This document shows positions 1 to 6,682 of a stretch of DNA of 13,013 nt, piece after piece. Positions within the stretch are counted from its first letter, which is position 1. Each line of letters starts with the position of its first letter. The notes beneath the pieces were generated by a model. It saw only the letters and a program-made list of their open reading frames with translations. It was not told where the DNA came from and ran no database searches. The translations under genes and the position numbers were made by a program. This stretch comes from Chryseobacterium gleum (GTDB lineage Bacteria; Bacteroidota; Bacteroidia; Flavobacteriales_D; Crocinitomicaceae), in assembly GCA_945877005.1 (NCBI GenBank), contig CAMCQL010000031.1, forward strand, positions 1 through 13,013, in the 5' to 3' direction.

Positions 1-847
1 GTAAAATTTCCATTACCATATCCAACATTGCTTGAACACCTTTGTTTTTAAATGCAGATCCACACATCATTGGTACAACTTTACCAGCGATAGTAGCAGC
101 TCTTAATGCATCTAAAATTTCTCTTTCAGTTAATGATTCTGGATCAACAAAATATTTCTCCATTAATGTATCATCAAATTCTGCAACAGCTTCTAATAAT
201 TCTTCACGTAATTGACGAGCTTCATCAATGATATCTGCAGGAATTTCAATTTCTTTGAAAGTCATACCCATATCATGCTCATTCCATACGACACCTCTAA
301 AGTTAATTAAGTCAACAACACCTTGAAAATCGTCTTCAGCACCAATGTTTAATTGAAGTGGTAAAGCGTGACTTCCAAGCATTTCTTTAACTTGTTTACA
401 CACGTTTAAGAAATCTGCACCTGAACGGTCCATTTTGTTAACGAAACCAATACGAGGAACATTATAGTTGTTTGCAAGTCTCCAGTTAGTTTCAGATTGT
501 GGCTCAACACCATCAACAGCTGAAAATAAGAAAACTAAACCATCCAATACACGTAATGAACGATTCACCTCAACTGTAAAGTCAACGTGTCCAGGAGTAT
601 CAATAATATTCATGTGATACTCTTGATTACGATATTGCCATTTCAAGGTTGTAGCAGCAGAAGTAATAGTAATACCTCTTTCTTGCTCTTGCTCCATCCA
701 GTCCATAGTAGCTCCACCGTCGTGTACCTCACCAATTTTGTGGTTTACACCACCATAATAAAGAATACGCTCAGTAGTAGTAGTTTTTCCAGCATCAATA
801 TGAGCTGCAATACCAATGTTTCTTGTAAATTTTAGATCTCTTGACAT
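1..847 (-). CDS. fusA: Elongation factor G, N-terminal part (partial at window edge)
   Basis: The GTPase that drives ribosomal translocation and, with ribosome recycling factor, ribosome splitting; cytoplasmic. The first 282 codons are present and the gene runs off the left edge, so domains II-V are missing only because of the window boundary. The start ATG (845-847) gives an N-terminus beginning [10 protein letters not shown]. The G-domain motifs are all visible: the P-loop AHIDAGKT (residues 15-22), a switch I region ending RGITI (57-61), DTPGH (83-87), NKMD (137-140) and GSAFKNKG (263-270). The segment between NKMD and GSAF is the G' insertion typical of EF-G, which separates it from EF-Tu. 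It is the third gene of the str operon, 5 bp after the rpsG stop, so it is almost certainly co-transcribed with rpsL and rpsG. Whether tuf follows cannot be seen. Identity is essentially certain; paralogue status cannot be judged from this portion. Confidence 0.98.
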   Translation of the reverse strand, partial: MSRDLKFTRNIGIAAHIDAGKTTTTERILYYGGVNHKIGEVHDGGATMDWMEQEQERGITITSAATTLKWQYRNQEYHMNIIDTPGHVDFTVEVNRSLRVLDGLVFLFSAVDGVEPQSETNWRLANNYNVPRIGFVNKMDRSGADFLNVCKQVKEMLGSHALPLQLNIGAEDDFQGVVDLINFRGVVWNEHDMGMTFKEIEIPADIIDEARQLREELLEAVAEFDDTLMEKYFVDPESLTEREILDALRAATIAGKVVPMMCGSAFKNKGVQAMLDMVMEIL

Positions 848-852
848 GATAA

Positions 853-1323
853 TTAAAATCTAAAGTGTGAAAATGCTTTATTAGCTTCAGCCATACGAAT
901 TGTATCACCTTTTTTCTTGAAAGCAGCACCCTCTTCTTTAGAAGCAGCTATAATTTCAGATGCTAATTTACCTGCCATTGATTTCTCATTTCGTTTACGA
1001 GAATAACCTATTAACCATTTCATAGCTAATGATTGTTTTCTCTCTTCACGAACTGGAGTAGGAATTTGGAACGTAGCTCCACCTACACGGCGACTTCTAA
1101 CCTCAACACTAGGAGTAACATTTTCCAATGCTTTTCTCCATACATCAAGACCAGACTGTTCTTCAACTTTAGAATCTACAATATCAATTGCATCGTAAAA
1201 GATTTTAAATGCTAAAGTTTTTTTCCCATCATACATCAAGTTGTTAACGAATTTTGTAACTACAACATCGTTAAACTTAGGATCTGGCAGGATAGGGTTT
1301 TTTTTGGCTTTTCTTCTTCTCAT
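853..1323 (-). CDS. rpsG: 30S ribosomal protein S7 (uS7)
   Basis: Primary 16S rRNA-binding protein that nucleates assembly of the 30S head and lines the E-site/mRNA exit region. The protein has 156 residues, the normal bacterial size. It begins MRRRKAKKN, carries the conserved block [17 protein letters not shown] (about 72-88) followed by PVREERK, and ends in a short tail AFSHFRF like the conserved AFSHYRW end of other S7 proteins. It lies 18 bp after the rpsL stop and 5 bp before fusA. In E. coli, S7 represses its own operon by binding a structured rpsL-rpsG spacer of roughly 100 nt; the 18 bp spacer here is too short to hold that structure, so any feedback must use another site. The assignment is secure. 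Confidence 0.98.
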   Translation of the reverse strand: MRRRKAKKNPILPDPKFNDVVVTKFVNNLMYDGKKTLAFKIFYDAIDIVDSKVEEQSGLDVWRKALENVTPSVEVRSRRVGGATFQIPTPVREERKQSLAMKWLIGYSRKRNEKSMAGKLASEIIAASKEEGAAFKKKGDTIRMAEANKAFSHFRF

Positions 1324-1341
1324 TTCTTGAAAGCTTTTAAA

Positions 1342-1722
1342 TTATTTTTTCGCTTTTGGTCTTTTAGTACCATACTTAGATCGACGTTGAGTTCTACCCT
1401 CTACACCAGCAGTATCTTCAGCACCTCGTACAATGTGGTATCTAACCCCAGGAAGGTCTTTTACTCTACCACCACGCACAAGCACCAATGAATGCTCTTG
1501 TAAATTGTGTCCTTCACCACCAATGTAAGCATTTACTTCCTTACCATTCGTGAGACGAACCCTTGCTACTTTTCTCATAGCTGAGTTCGGCTTTTTAGGA
1601 GTAGTGGTGTAAACCCTTACACATACCCCTTTTCGTTGCGGGCAAGAATCAAGAGCAGCAGATTTGCTTTTCTTAACGATTGCCGTACGTCCTTTGCGAA
1701 CTAATTGTTGAATAGTTGGCAT
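1342..1722 (-). CDS. rpsL: 30S ribosomal protein S12 (uS12)
   Basis: Decoding-centre protein of the small subunit and the classical streptomycin-resistance locus. I chose the ATG at 1720-1722, giving 126 residues starting [12 protein letters not shown], which matches the universal S12 N-terminus. The frame stays open upstream to an ATG at 1899, but those 59 extra residues have no counterpart in S12. The loop [10 protein letters not shown] (40-49) has lysine at both positions 43 and 44, and [13 protein letters not shown] (84-96) keeps Lys88 and Asp89, so the residues most often altered in streptomycin-resistant mutants look wild type. Asp89 is the position that carries a methylthio modification in several bacteria. 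It is the first gene of the operon rpsL-rpsG-fusA. A candidate promoter (1779-1809) and a leader hairpin (1757-1774) lie upstream. Confidence 0.98.
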   Translation of the reverse strand: MPTIQQLVRKGRTAIVKKSKSAALDSCPQRKGVCVRVYTTTPKKPNSAMRKVARVRLTNGKEVNAYIGGEGHNLQEHSLVLVRGGRVKDLPGVRYHIVRGAEDTAGVEGRTQRRSKYGTKRPKAKK

Positions 1723-1756
1723 ACTAATAATTAAACATTTATAAATAAACTTAACT

Positions 1757-1774
1757 CCCGAACACTTTTTCGGG
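1757..1774 (-). promoter_or_regulatory. Hairpin in the rpsL mRNA leader
   Basis: On the minus strand a perfect 6-bp stem CCCGAA/TTCGGG closes a 6-nt loop. It sits about 34 nt before the rpsL start in an otherwise very AT-rich leader, so its G+C content stands out. No T-run follows, so it does not look like an intrinsic terminator. If transcription begins from the -7-like box at 1779-1786, the hairpin would sit at or within a few bases of the mRNA 5' end. It could protect the message or form part of a ribosomal-protein leader. That role is inference. Confidence 0.5.
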
Positions 1775-1778
1775 TCTG

Positions 1779-1809
1779 TAAAGATATAACTTATTTTCAA
1801 TAATACAAA
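1779..1809 (-). promoter_or_regulatory. Candidate str operon promoter (-33/-7 type)
   Basis: Read on the minus strand, TTTG (1809-1806) is followed after 19 bp by TATCTTTA (1786-1779). This fits the Bacteroidota vegetative pattern TTTG-N19-21-TAnnTTTG except for the last base of the -7 box. Transcription would start near 1772-1774, giving a leader of about 50 nt that opens with the hairpin. It is the best-matched promoter upstream of rpsL because both elements and the spacing agree. A second -7 box lies further upstream at 1919-1926. Confidence 0.5.
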
Positions 1810-1918
1810 CTCAATTAAGCTTTTAAACAATATTTTGTTAAGAAACCCTGTATTAGAAAAAATAAAATAAATATTTAAAAAACTAAAATCACCCAACATT
1901 TATACCTAATATATATAT

Positions 1919-1936
1919 CAAAACTATGTACTTTTG
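1919..1936. promoter_or_regulatory. Back-to-back -7 boxes between str operon and helicase gene
   Basis: CAAAACTA (1919-1926) is an exact TAnnTTTG box on the minus strand, and TACTTTTG (1929-1936) is an exact TAnnTTTG box on the plus strand, with only 2 bp between them. Together they form a near-palindrome. The plus box lies just 5 bp before the helicase ATG at 1942, so the predicted start of transcription falls at or beside the start codon. No convincing -33 TTTG sits at the expected distance for either box, so these are predictions from the -7 element alone. Confidence 0.45.
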
Positions 1937-1941
1937 TATAT

Positions 1942-4233
1942 ATGGAATATTTAAACGGACTCAATGAAAGCCAAAGATTAGCTGTTGAACAAATCGATGG
2001 ACCAATTATGGTAATTGCAGGGGCAGGATCTGGAAAAACTCGTGTTTTAACCTATCGTATAGCACACATGATTCGACAAGGTATTGACCCTTTTAATATT
2101 ATGGCGCTCACCTTTACCAATAAAGCAGCAAAAGAAATGACTGAAAGAATTGGCGTGATCGTAGGAGGGACAGAAGGAAAGAACATTACCATGGGAACTT
2201 TCCATTCTGTGTTTTCAAGATTATTGCGATTTAATTCAGACCTCTTGGGATACCCAACTAACTTCACTATTTATGATACTGCAGACTCGAAAAGCTTAAT
2301 TAAAGATATCATCAAAGAATTGAATTTAGATGACAAAACGTATAAGCCAAGCTTAGTTTTGGGTAGAATTTCTTCAGCTAAAAATAATTTAATTTCTCCT
2401 GAAGCGTATGCTCTTAACTCAGAAATCATTCAAGAAGACACTCTCAGTAAAAGACCAGAATTATTCCGTATTTATCAAAGTTACTCAAATCGATGCTTTA
2501 AAGCTGGCGCAATGGATTTTGATGATCTTCTGTACCAAACAAATGTCTTATTAAGAGATTTTCCAGATGTCTTGCATTATTACCAAAATAAATTTAAATA
2601 CATTTTAGTAGACGAGTATCAAGACACTAACTATGCACAATATCTAATTGTTAAAAAAATTGCTGCAGTATATGAAAACATATGTGTTGTAGGAGATGAT
2701 GCTCAAAGCATCTATTCTTTTAGAGGCGCGAACATTCAAAATATCCTGAACTTTAAGAATGATTATCCAGATTTCAAGATTTTTAAACTAGAACAAAACT
2801 ACAGAAGCACTAAATCGATTGTAGAAGCCGCAAACAGTGTTATATCAAAAAACAAAGATCAAATTCAGAAAAATGTTTGGACAGATAATAAATTAGGAGA
2901 CCCTATTTCTGTTATCAAAACTTTAACAGATAACGAAGAGGGTAAAGTTATTGCAAATAAAATTTTTGATCTTAAAAAATCAGAAGGATTGAATTACAAT
3001 GATTTTGCTATCCTTTACAGAACTAACCGTCAGTCGCGCTCTTTTGAAGAGGCTTTACGCAAATTAAATCTTCCGTATAAAATTTATGGAGGTCTCTCTT
3101 TTTACCAAAGAAAAGAGATAAAAGATGTCCTTTCGTATTTCCGATTAGCAATCAATCCTAACGATGAAGAAGCATTTAAGAGAGTGATCAACTATCCCAA
3201 AAGAGGAATAGGTAAAACCTCAATTGAAAACTTAATAATTGCCTCGAATACATATCAAAAGAATATTTGGGAAATTATTAACAATTTCCAATCTTACCCA
3301 GTTGCAATTAACGCGCCAACAAAAACTAAGTTAGTTGAGTTCGCCACAATGATTAAAAGTTTCAATGTACAACTTGAGCAACAAAGTGCCTATGATATTG
3401 CTTTTCATATAGCAAAATCATCGGGGATTCTAAAAGATTTATACACGGATAAAGACAAAGGGCCAGAGGAAGTTGAAAGATATCAAAATGTAGAAGAATT
3501 ACTAAGTGGTATACGCTCATTTTCTGCTCAAAAAACGGATGATGATCAAAAAACATTGCCTGAATTTATGTCTGATGTAGCCTTGCTTACTGACGTAGAT
3601 AAAGAAACAGAAGACGATAAGAACAAAATAACATTGATGACAATACATTCTAGTAAAGGGTTAGAATTTCCACATGTATTTCTAGTTGGACTAGAAGAGA
3701 ATCTATTCCCTTCTCAAATGGCTCTGAATACACGAAGTGAACTTGAAGAAGAACGCCGACTATTTTACGTAGCCATCACAAGGGCTGAAAAAAGTTGTAC
3801 CATTTCATATGCAAACTCACGTTTTGTTTTTGGATCATTAAACTCAAGTGAGCCGAGTAGATTTATCTCAGAAATAAACAAAGACTTCCTTAAATTTGAA
3901 TCCCCCTACCAAAATCAAACAGGAGGACGTTCATTAAATAGTCGTTCAACATTTTCTCCCAATGAAGAAAATGTTCAAGGATTACGCAAAACAGTTCAAA
4001 ATCCCAACAATTTAAGATCTTTATCCGATGTCATAAAAACAACAAATCATACTAACAGCGACCTCGAAACATCCTTAAAAGTTGGATTTAATGTGAGTCA
4101 TGATTTATTCGGTAAAGGAAAAGTGATTAAAATTGAGGGCTTGGGGAATGAAAAAAAAGCAATCATTTTTTTTCCAAAAGAAGGCTCTAAAACACTTTTA
4201 TTAAAATTTGCGAAGCTCACTATTTTAGAATAG
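1942..4233 (+). CDS. uvrD: UvrD/PcrA-family superfamily 1 DNA helicase
   Basis: ATP-dependent 3'-5' helicase of DNA repair, used in nucleotide excision repair, mismatch repair or clearing of replication and RNA polymerase conflicts. Its 763 residues match the family length. Motifs in order: Q motif LNESQ (7-11), Walker A AGAGSGKT (26-33), Ia ALTFTNKAAKEM (55-66), Walker B VDEYQDTN (223-230), motif III GDDAQSIYSFRGA (251-263), motif IV LEQNYRST (283-290), motif V MTIHSSKGLEF (566-576) and motif VI RRLFYVAITRAEK (605-617). After a polar linker (about 650-710) the C-terminus VGFNVSHDLFGKGKVIKIEG (713-732) and following strands form the small Tudor-like domain that in PcrA/UvrD contacts RNA polymerase. 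It is single, divergent from the str operon, and ends at a strong hairpin (4260-4304). UvrD and PcrA cannot be separated by sequence here. No Shine-Dalgarno is seen and a very short leader is predicted. Confidence 0.95.
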   Translation: MEYLNGLNESQRLAVEQIDGPIMVIAGAGSGKTRVLTYRIAHMIRQGIDPFNIMALTFTNKAAKEMTERIGVIVGGTEGKNITMGTFHSVFSRLLRFNSDLLGYPTNFTIYDTADSKSLIKDIIKELNLDDKTYKPSLVLGRISSAKNNLISPEAYALNSEIIQEDTLSKRPELFRIYQSYSNRCFKAGAMDFDDLLYQTNVLLRDFPDVLHYYQNKFKYILVDEYQDTNYAQYLIVKKIAAVYENICVVGDDAQSIYSFRGANIQNILNFKNDYPDFKIFKLEQNYRSTKSIVEAANSVISKNKDQIQKNVWTDNKLGDPISVIKTLTDNEEGKVIANKIFDLKKSEGLNYNDFAILYRTNRQSRSFEEALRKLNLPYKIYGGLSFYQRKEIKDVLSYFRLAINPNDEEAFKRVINYPKRGIGKTSIENLIIASNTYQKNIWEIINNFQSYPVAINAPTKTKLVEFATMIKSFNVQLEQQSAYDIAFHIAKSSGILKDLYTDKDKGPEEVERYQNVEELLSGIRSFSAQKTDDDQKTLPEFMSDVALLTDVDKETEDDKNKITLMTIHSSKGLEFPHVFLVGLEENLFPSQMALNTRSELEEERRLFYVAITRAEKSCTISYANSRFVFGSLNSSEPSRFISEINKDFLKFESPYQNQTGGRSLNSRSTFSPNEENVQGLRKTVQNPNNLRSLSDVIKTTNHTNSDLETSLKVGFNVSHDLFGKGKVIKIEGLGNEKKAIIFFPKEGSKTLLLKFAKLTILE

Positions 4234-4259
4234 AAATGAGCAGGGAATTATTCTAATTA

Positions 4260-4304
4260 TTTCACATAAAAAAAGGTGCCTTTAGCACCTTCTTTTATGT
4301 GAAA
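4260..4304. terminator. Bidirectional intrinsic terminator
   Basis: A 20-bp inverted repeat (4260-4279 with 4285-4304) with a single A-C mismatch and a 5-nt loop CTTTA. The core is AAGGTGC/GCACCTT, flanked by runs of A on the left and T on the right, so a hairpin followed by U-rich RNA forms on either strand. It lies between the helicase stop (4233) and the stop of the convergent Bax-inhibitor-like gene (4313), exactly where one terminator could serve both. Confidence 0.9.
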
Positions 4305-4312
4305 TTGAAAAA

Positions 4313-5032
4313 TTAATCTCTATTCCCTAACAAACGTAACAGTGTTAAAAAGAGATTGATAAAAAGTATATATAACATTAACCCTCCGATTAAGGCCAAT
4401 TTATTTCGTTGTACATTTTCTAGACCAGGTTCTTCACTAATATGTTTTAATTGTTGCATTTGATAAGCTGTCAAACCTGTAAAAACAAAAACACCAATGA
4501 TTGAAATTATGAAATCCATAGTATCACTTTTCATAAAAATGTTTACGATACCAGCAATAAAAATACCGATGAACAACATGTATAACATACTTCCAAATTT
4601 TGTTAAATCTGTTTTAGTTGTATAACCAAGAATTGCCATCCCTGCAAAAGCACCTGCAGCCACAAAAAATGTTGTAACTATTGAAGCTATAGAATATACA
4701 AGAAAAATGGTGCTTAAACTCAACCCCATTAAAGCTGCATAAAGTCCAAACAAAACAAAAAGTGTCATTAGGGAAAGTCTGTTGTATGCCATTTGAATTA
4801 ACAAACCTAAACCAACGGGAGCAAAAGCAACAACATAAAATAATCCTGATATTTTTCCTTCAGAAGTGACAAAATATTCTGTAACAAACTCAGGAGTACC
4901 GCACATGTATGCAATGGAACCAGAAATCCCAAGAGCAACAAACATGTAGGTATAAACATTCACAAAAAAATCGGTAGACATAGTTCTAGCATTCGAACTA
5001 TATTGTCTTTTGTTCAATAAATTTTCTAACAT
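4313..5032 (-). CDS. Bax inhibitor-1/YccA family membrane protein
   Basis: Integral inner-membrane protein of the BI-1/TMBIM family; known members are pH-sensitive calcium leak channels or FtsH-associated regulators, and the role here is unknown. The 239 residues contain about seven hydrophobic segments (near 22-43, 61-81, 86-104, 106-128, 144-166, 170-190, 210-232). The last ends in the family hallmark FINLFLTLLRLLGNRD (224-239). Many homologues carry an aspartate pair, in YDTQ of the sixth segment and YLDFINLF of the seventh, which forms the pH sensor in Bacillus YetJ. By eye these read YQMQ (190-193) and YILFINLF (221-228), so both acids appear to be absent. It is the third gene after the PTPS homologue and folE, 8 bp downstream of folE, so it is likely co-transcribed; a functional link to pterins is not evident. 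Family assignment is good, activity uncertain. Confidence 0.88.
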   Translation of the reverse strand: MLENLLNKRQYSSNARTMSTDFFVNVYTYMFVALGISGSIAYMCGTPEFVTEYFVTSEGKISGLFYVVAFAPVGLGLLIQMAYNRLSLMTLFVLFGLYAALMGLSLSTIFLVYSIASIVTTFFVAAGAFAGMAILGYTTKTDLTKFGSMLYMLFIGIFIAGIVNIFMKSDTMDFIISIIGVFVFTGLTAYQMQQLKHISEEPGLENVQRNKLALIGGLMLYILFINLFLTLLRLLGNRD

Positions 5033-5040
5033 AATTTTAA

Positions 5041-5631
5041 TTAATTTAATTTTGCTTGTACTAAATTAATAAATTCTTTTCTAGTTGCGTCATTATTTAG
5101 AAAAAGTCCTGTAAATGCGCTAGTGGTGGTAACCGAGTTTTGCTTTTGAACCCCCCTCATTTGCATGCACATGTGAGAACACTCAATTACTACAGCAACT
5201 CCTTTAGGTTGTAACGTTTTTTGTATGCAATCTCTAATTTCTATCGTAAGGCGCTCTTGAACTTGGAGTCTTCTTGAAAAAGCATCCACGACCCTAGGAA
5301 GTTTACTCAATCCAACAATTCGTCCGTCAGGTATATAAGCAATGTGTGCTTTACCAAAAAAAGGAAGCATATGATGTTCACACATTGAATAGACCTCAAT
5401 ACTTTTAACAATTACCATTTCTGAATATTCCTCTTCAAATAAAGCACTTTTAAGAATCTCTTCTGGATCTATTTCATATCCATGAGTTAAATACTGAAGT
5501 GATTTCGCAACCCTTTCAGGCGTTTTTAATAATCCATCTCTTTTTGGATTTTCTCCAAGTTCTGAAATTATATCAACATAAACAGAAGCAATTTTATTAG
5601 TTACTTCATCGTTATAAAAATTTTCGCTCAT
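5041..5631 (-). CDS. folE: GTP cyclohydrolase I
   Basis: Converts GTP to 7,8-dihydroneopterin triphosphate and formate, the first step of folate, biopterin and related pterin pathways; a cytosolic zinc homodecamer. The 196 residues fit the type I (FolE) enzyme. The zinc and catalytic motif CEHHMLPF (84-91) supplies Cys84 and His87, plus the catalytic His86. [20 protein letters not shown] (152-171) supplies His153 and the third zinc ligand Cys155. The block [20 protein letters not shown] (107-126) is the highly conserved GTP-binding and oligomer region. It lies 9 bp downstream of the PTPS homologue, which would use its product, and 8 bp upstream of the Bax-inhibitor-like gene. All three are probably one transcript. 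No folate genes (folB, folK, folP) are adjacent. Confidence 0.97.
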   Translation of the reverse strand: MSENFYNDEVTNKIASVYVDIISELGENPKRDGLLKTPERVAKSLQYLTHGYEIDPEEILKSALFEEEYSEMVIVKSIEVYSMCEHHMLPFFGKAHIAYIPDGRIVGLSKLPRVVDAFSRRLQVQERLTIEIRDCIQKTLQPKGVAVVIECSHMCMQMRGVQKQNSVTTTSAFTGLFLNNDATRKEFINLVQAKLN

Positions 5632-5640
5632 TTAATACTA

Positions 5641-6072
5641 TTAATAAGGTTCAACACCACCGAAATATTCAACAAAATTATTCTCTGTTTCTTCTAATCT
5701 TAACTTGCACAATTTACCACCATGCCTTTCAATTTCTTCCTCTAAGCAACTCCAAATAAAAGTAACTATATTTTCAATTGAAGGCAAAACACCTACAAGC
5801 TCTGGAACATCCAAATTTAGGTTTTTGTGGTCTAATTTATTAATGACTTTTTCTTTGATAATTTTACTTAAAGTTTCCAAATTAATGATGAAACCAGTAT
5901 CATCTGCTGGCTTACCTTTTACAGTAACAAAAAGATTGAAATTATGACCATGCCAATTTTTATTGCTACACCTTCCAAAAACCTCCTCGTTCTTATCATC
6001 TGACCAATCTTCATTGAATAGCCTATGAGCTGAGTTAAAATGTTCTTTTCTAATAATATATACTGTTTTCAT
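5641..6072 (-). CDS. 6-pyruvoyl-tetrahydropterin synthase family protein (PTPS-II-like)
   Basis: T-fold zinc enzyme acting on dihydroneopterin triphosphate, the product of the FolE encoded next door. Zinc ligands are His16 (in HFNSAHRLF), His41 and His43 (in WHGHN). The catalytic triad is Cys35, Asp81 and His82 (LDHKNL), and Glu128 in EETENN anchors the pterin. The nucleophile motif is CSNKNWHGH, that is C-x5-HGH, as in animal PTPS, whereas QueD (queuosine pathway) has C-x3-HGH. TGFIINLETL (59-68) and LDHKNLNLDVPE (80-91) also resemble animal PTPS closely. I therefore favour 6-pyruvoyl-tetrahydropterin synthesis toward a biopterin-type cofactor over 6-carboxy-tetrahydropterin for queuosine, but some family members do both. 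No sepiapterin reductase or queC/queE is in the window. It is the first gene of the cluster, with a candidate promoter at 6096-6127. Length is 143 residues, normal for the family. Confidence 0.9.
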   Translation of the reverse strand: MKTVYIIRKEHFNSAHRLFNEDWSDDKNEEVFGRCSNKNWHGHNFNLFVTVKGKPADDTGFIINLETLSKIIKEKVINKLDHKNLNLDVPELVGVLPSIENIVTFIWSCLEEEIERHGGKLCKLRLEETENNFVEYFGGVEPY

Positions 6073-6095
6073 TCAATTTGTTTGCAATAAATAAG

Positions 6096-6127
6096 TAAAT
6101 ATAAATAACTTAAGTTAAATACATCAA
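6096..6127 (-). promoter_or_regulatory. Candidate promoter of the PTPS-folE cluster
   Basis: On the minus strand TTG (6127-6125) is followed after 21 bp by TATATTTA (6103-6096), one base off TAnnTTTG. Transcription would begin near 6090, leaving a leader of about 18 nt before the PTPS start at 6072. It lies in the 69-bp gap between the SRPBCC gene stop and the PTPS start, suggesting the pterin cluster has its own promoter rather than depending on read-through. Confidence 0.4.
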
Positions 6128-6141
6128 GAAACGAGGTGCTT

Positions 6142-6588
6142 TTAGAATAATTCGTTGACTTTTTTAAAACGGTAATCAAAAATCTCTTTAAGTTTTGGCG
6201 CTACTAAATAGGGTTCTATTAACTTCCCTAATTTCCCAAAAGGTAACTCGTATGAAACAATATCAATCATTTCTATCCCCTCTGCAACTTCTTTAAAATG
6301 ATGCTCGTGATGCCATAATTTATAGGGTCCTATTCTTTGTTCATCAACAAAAAAAGAACCTTTATTTATATGAGTAATTTCCGTCACCCACTCTACAGGA
6401 ATGCCTAACAGAGGTTTAACCGTATATGCAATGATCAAACCTTCATACATCGAGTCTGGAACGCTCGTCTTAACATCAAACCCCATGTAAGGTGGAGTGA
6501 TTAATTTAAGATTGGAAGGTGATGAAAAAAAGTCCCAACAAGTATTTATATCGGTTGGAATGATTTGTTTTGTTTTAAATTGAAACAT
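6142..6588 (-). CDS. SRPBCC (START/polyketide-cyclase fold) family protein
   Basis: A 148-residue soluble protein of the SRPBCC superfamily, whose helix-grip fold makes a hydrophobic ligand pocket. The N-terminus has the usual strand, then PTDINTCWDFFSSPSNLKLITPP (11-33), the typical 'entry into pocket' helix region. WVTEITHINKGSFFVDEQ (67-84) and GPYKLWHHEHHFKE (87-100) are the alternating strands, with a His-rich WHHEHHF. A long C-terminal helix (about 122-145) closes the fold. Bacteroidota relatives are often labelled cyclase/dehydrase or 'cell division inhibitor', names I do not think the sequence supports. No signal peptide or membrane segment. It is oriented with the downstream pterin cluster but separated by 69 bp, and divergent from hldD with 94 bp between starts. 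Ligand and role are unknown. Confidence 0.8.
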   Translation of the reverse strand: MFQFKTKQIIPTDINTCWDFFSSPSNLKLITPPYMGFDVKTSVPDSMYEGLIIAYTVKPLLGIPVEWVTEITHINKGSFFVDEQRIGPYKLWHHEHHFKEVAEGIEMIDIVSYELPFGKLGKLIEPYLVAPKLKEIFDYRFKKVNELF

Positions 6589-6682
6589 TTTTAATAATTT
6601 TACTATCTAAACAAAAAAACACAAGGGATGTTCTATCCTCTTTTTGATAGAAATCACCACAAAATTTACAGCTTAACTCAAT

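Noticed and set aside
587..835. Plus-strand open frame of 82 codons within fusA
   Set aside because: Lies antisense to well-conserved EF-G G-domain sequence, low-complexity Ser/Thr-rich product; a shadow frame.
1723..1899. N-terminal extension of S12 starting at ATG 1899
   Set aside because: S12 N-termini are highly conserved and begin MPTIQQL; the extra 59 residues are hydrophobic, AT-driven and unlike any S12. The start at 1722 was used.
6142..6588. Reading the SRPBCC protein as a cell-division inhibitor
   Set aside because: That label is a database habit for this family; nothing in the sequence links it to division or to SulA.
6625..6646. Short stem GGGAT/ATCCT followed by a T-run upstream of hldD
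   Set aside because: Only 5 bp including a G-U pair, and no gene ends there on the plus strand, so a terminator makes no sense; no riboswitch-like fold was seen.
6643..6674. -33/-7 pair for hldD (TTTG then TACAGCTT, 20 bp apart)
   Set aside because: The -7 octamer misses three of six fixed positions of TAnnTTTG; not strong enough to list as a promoter.
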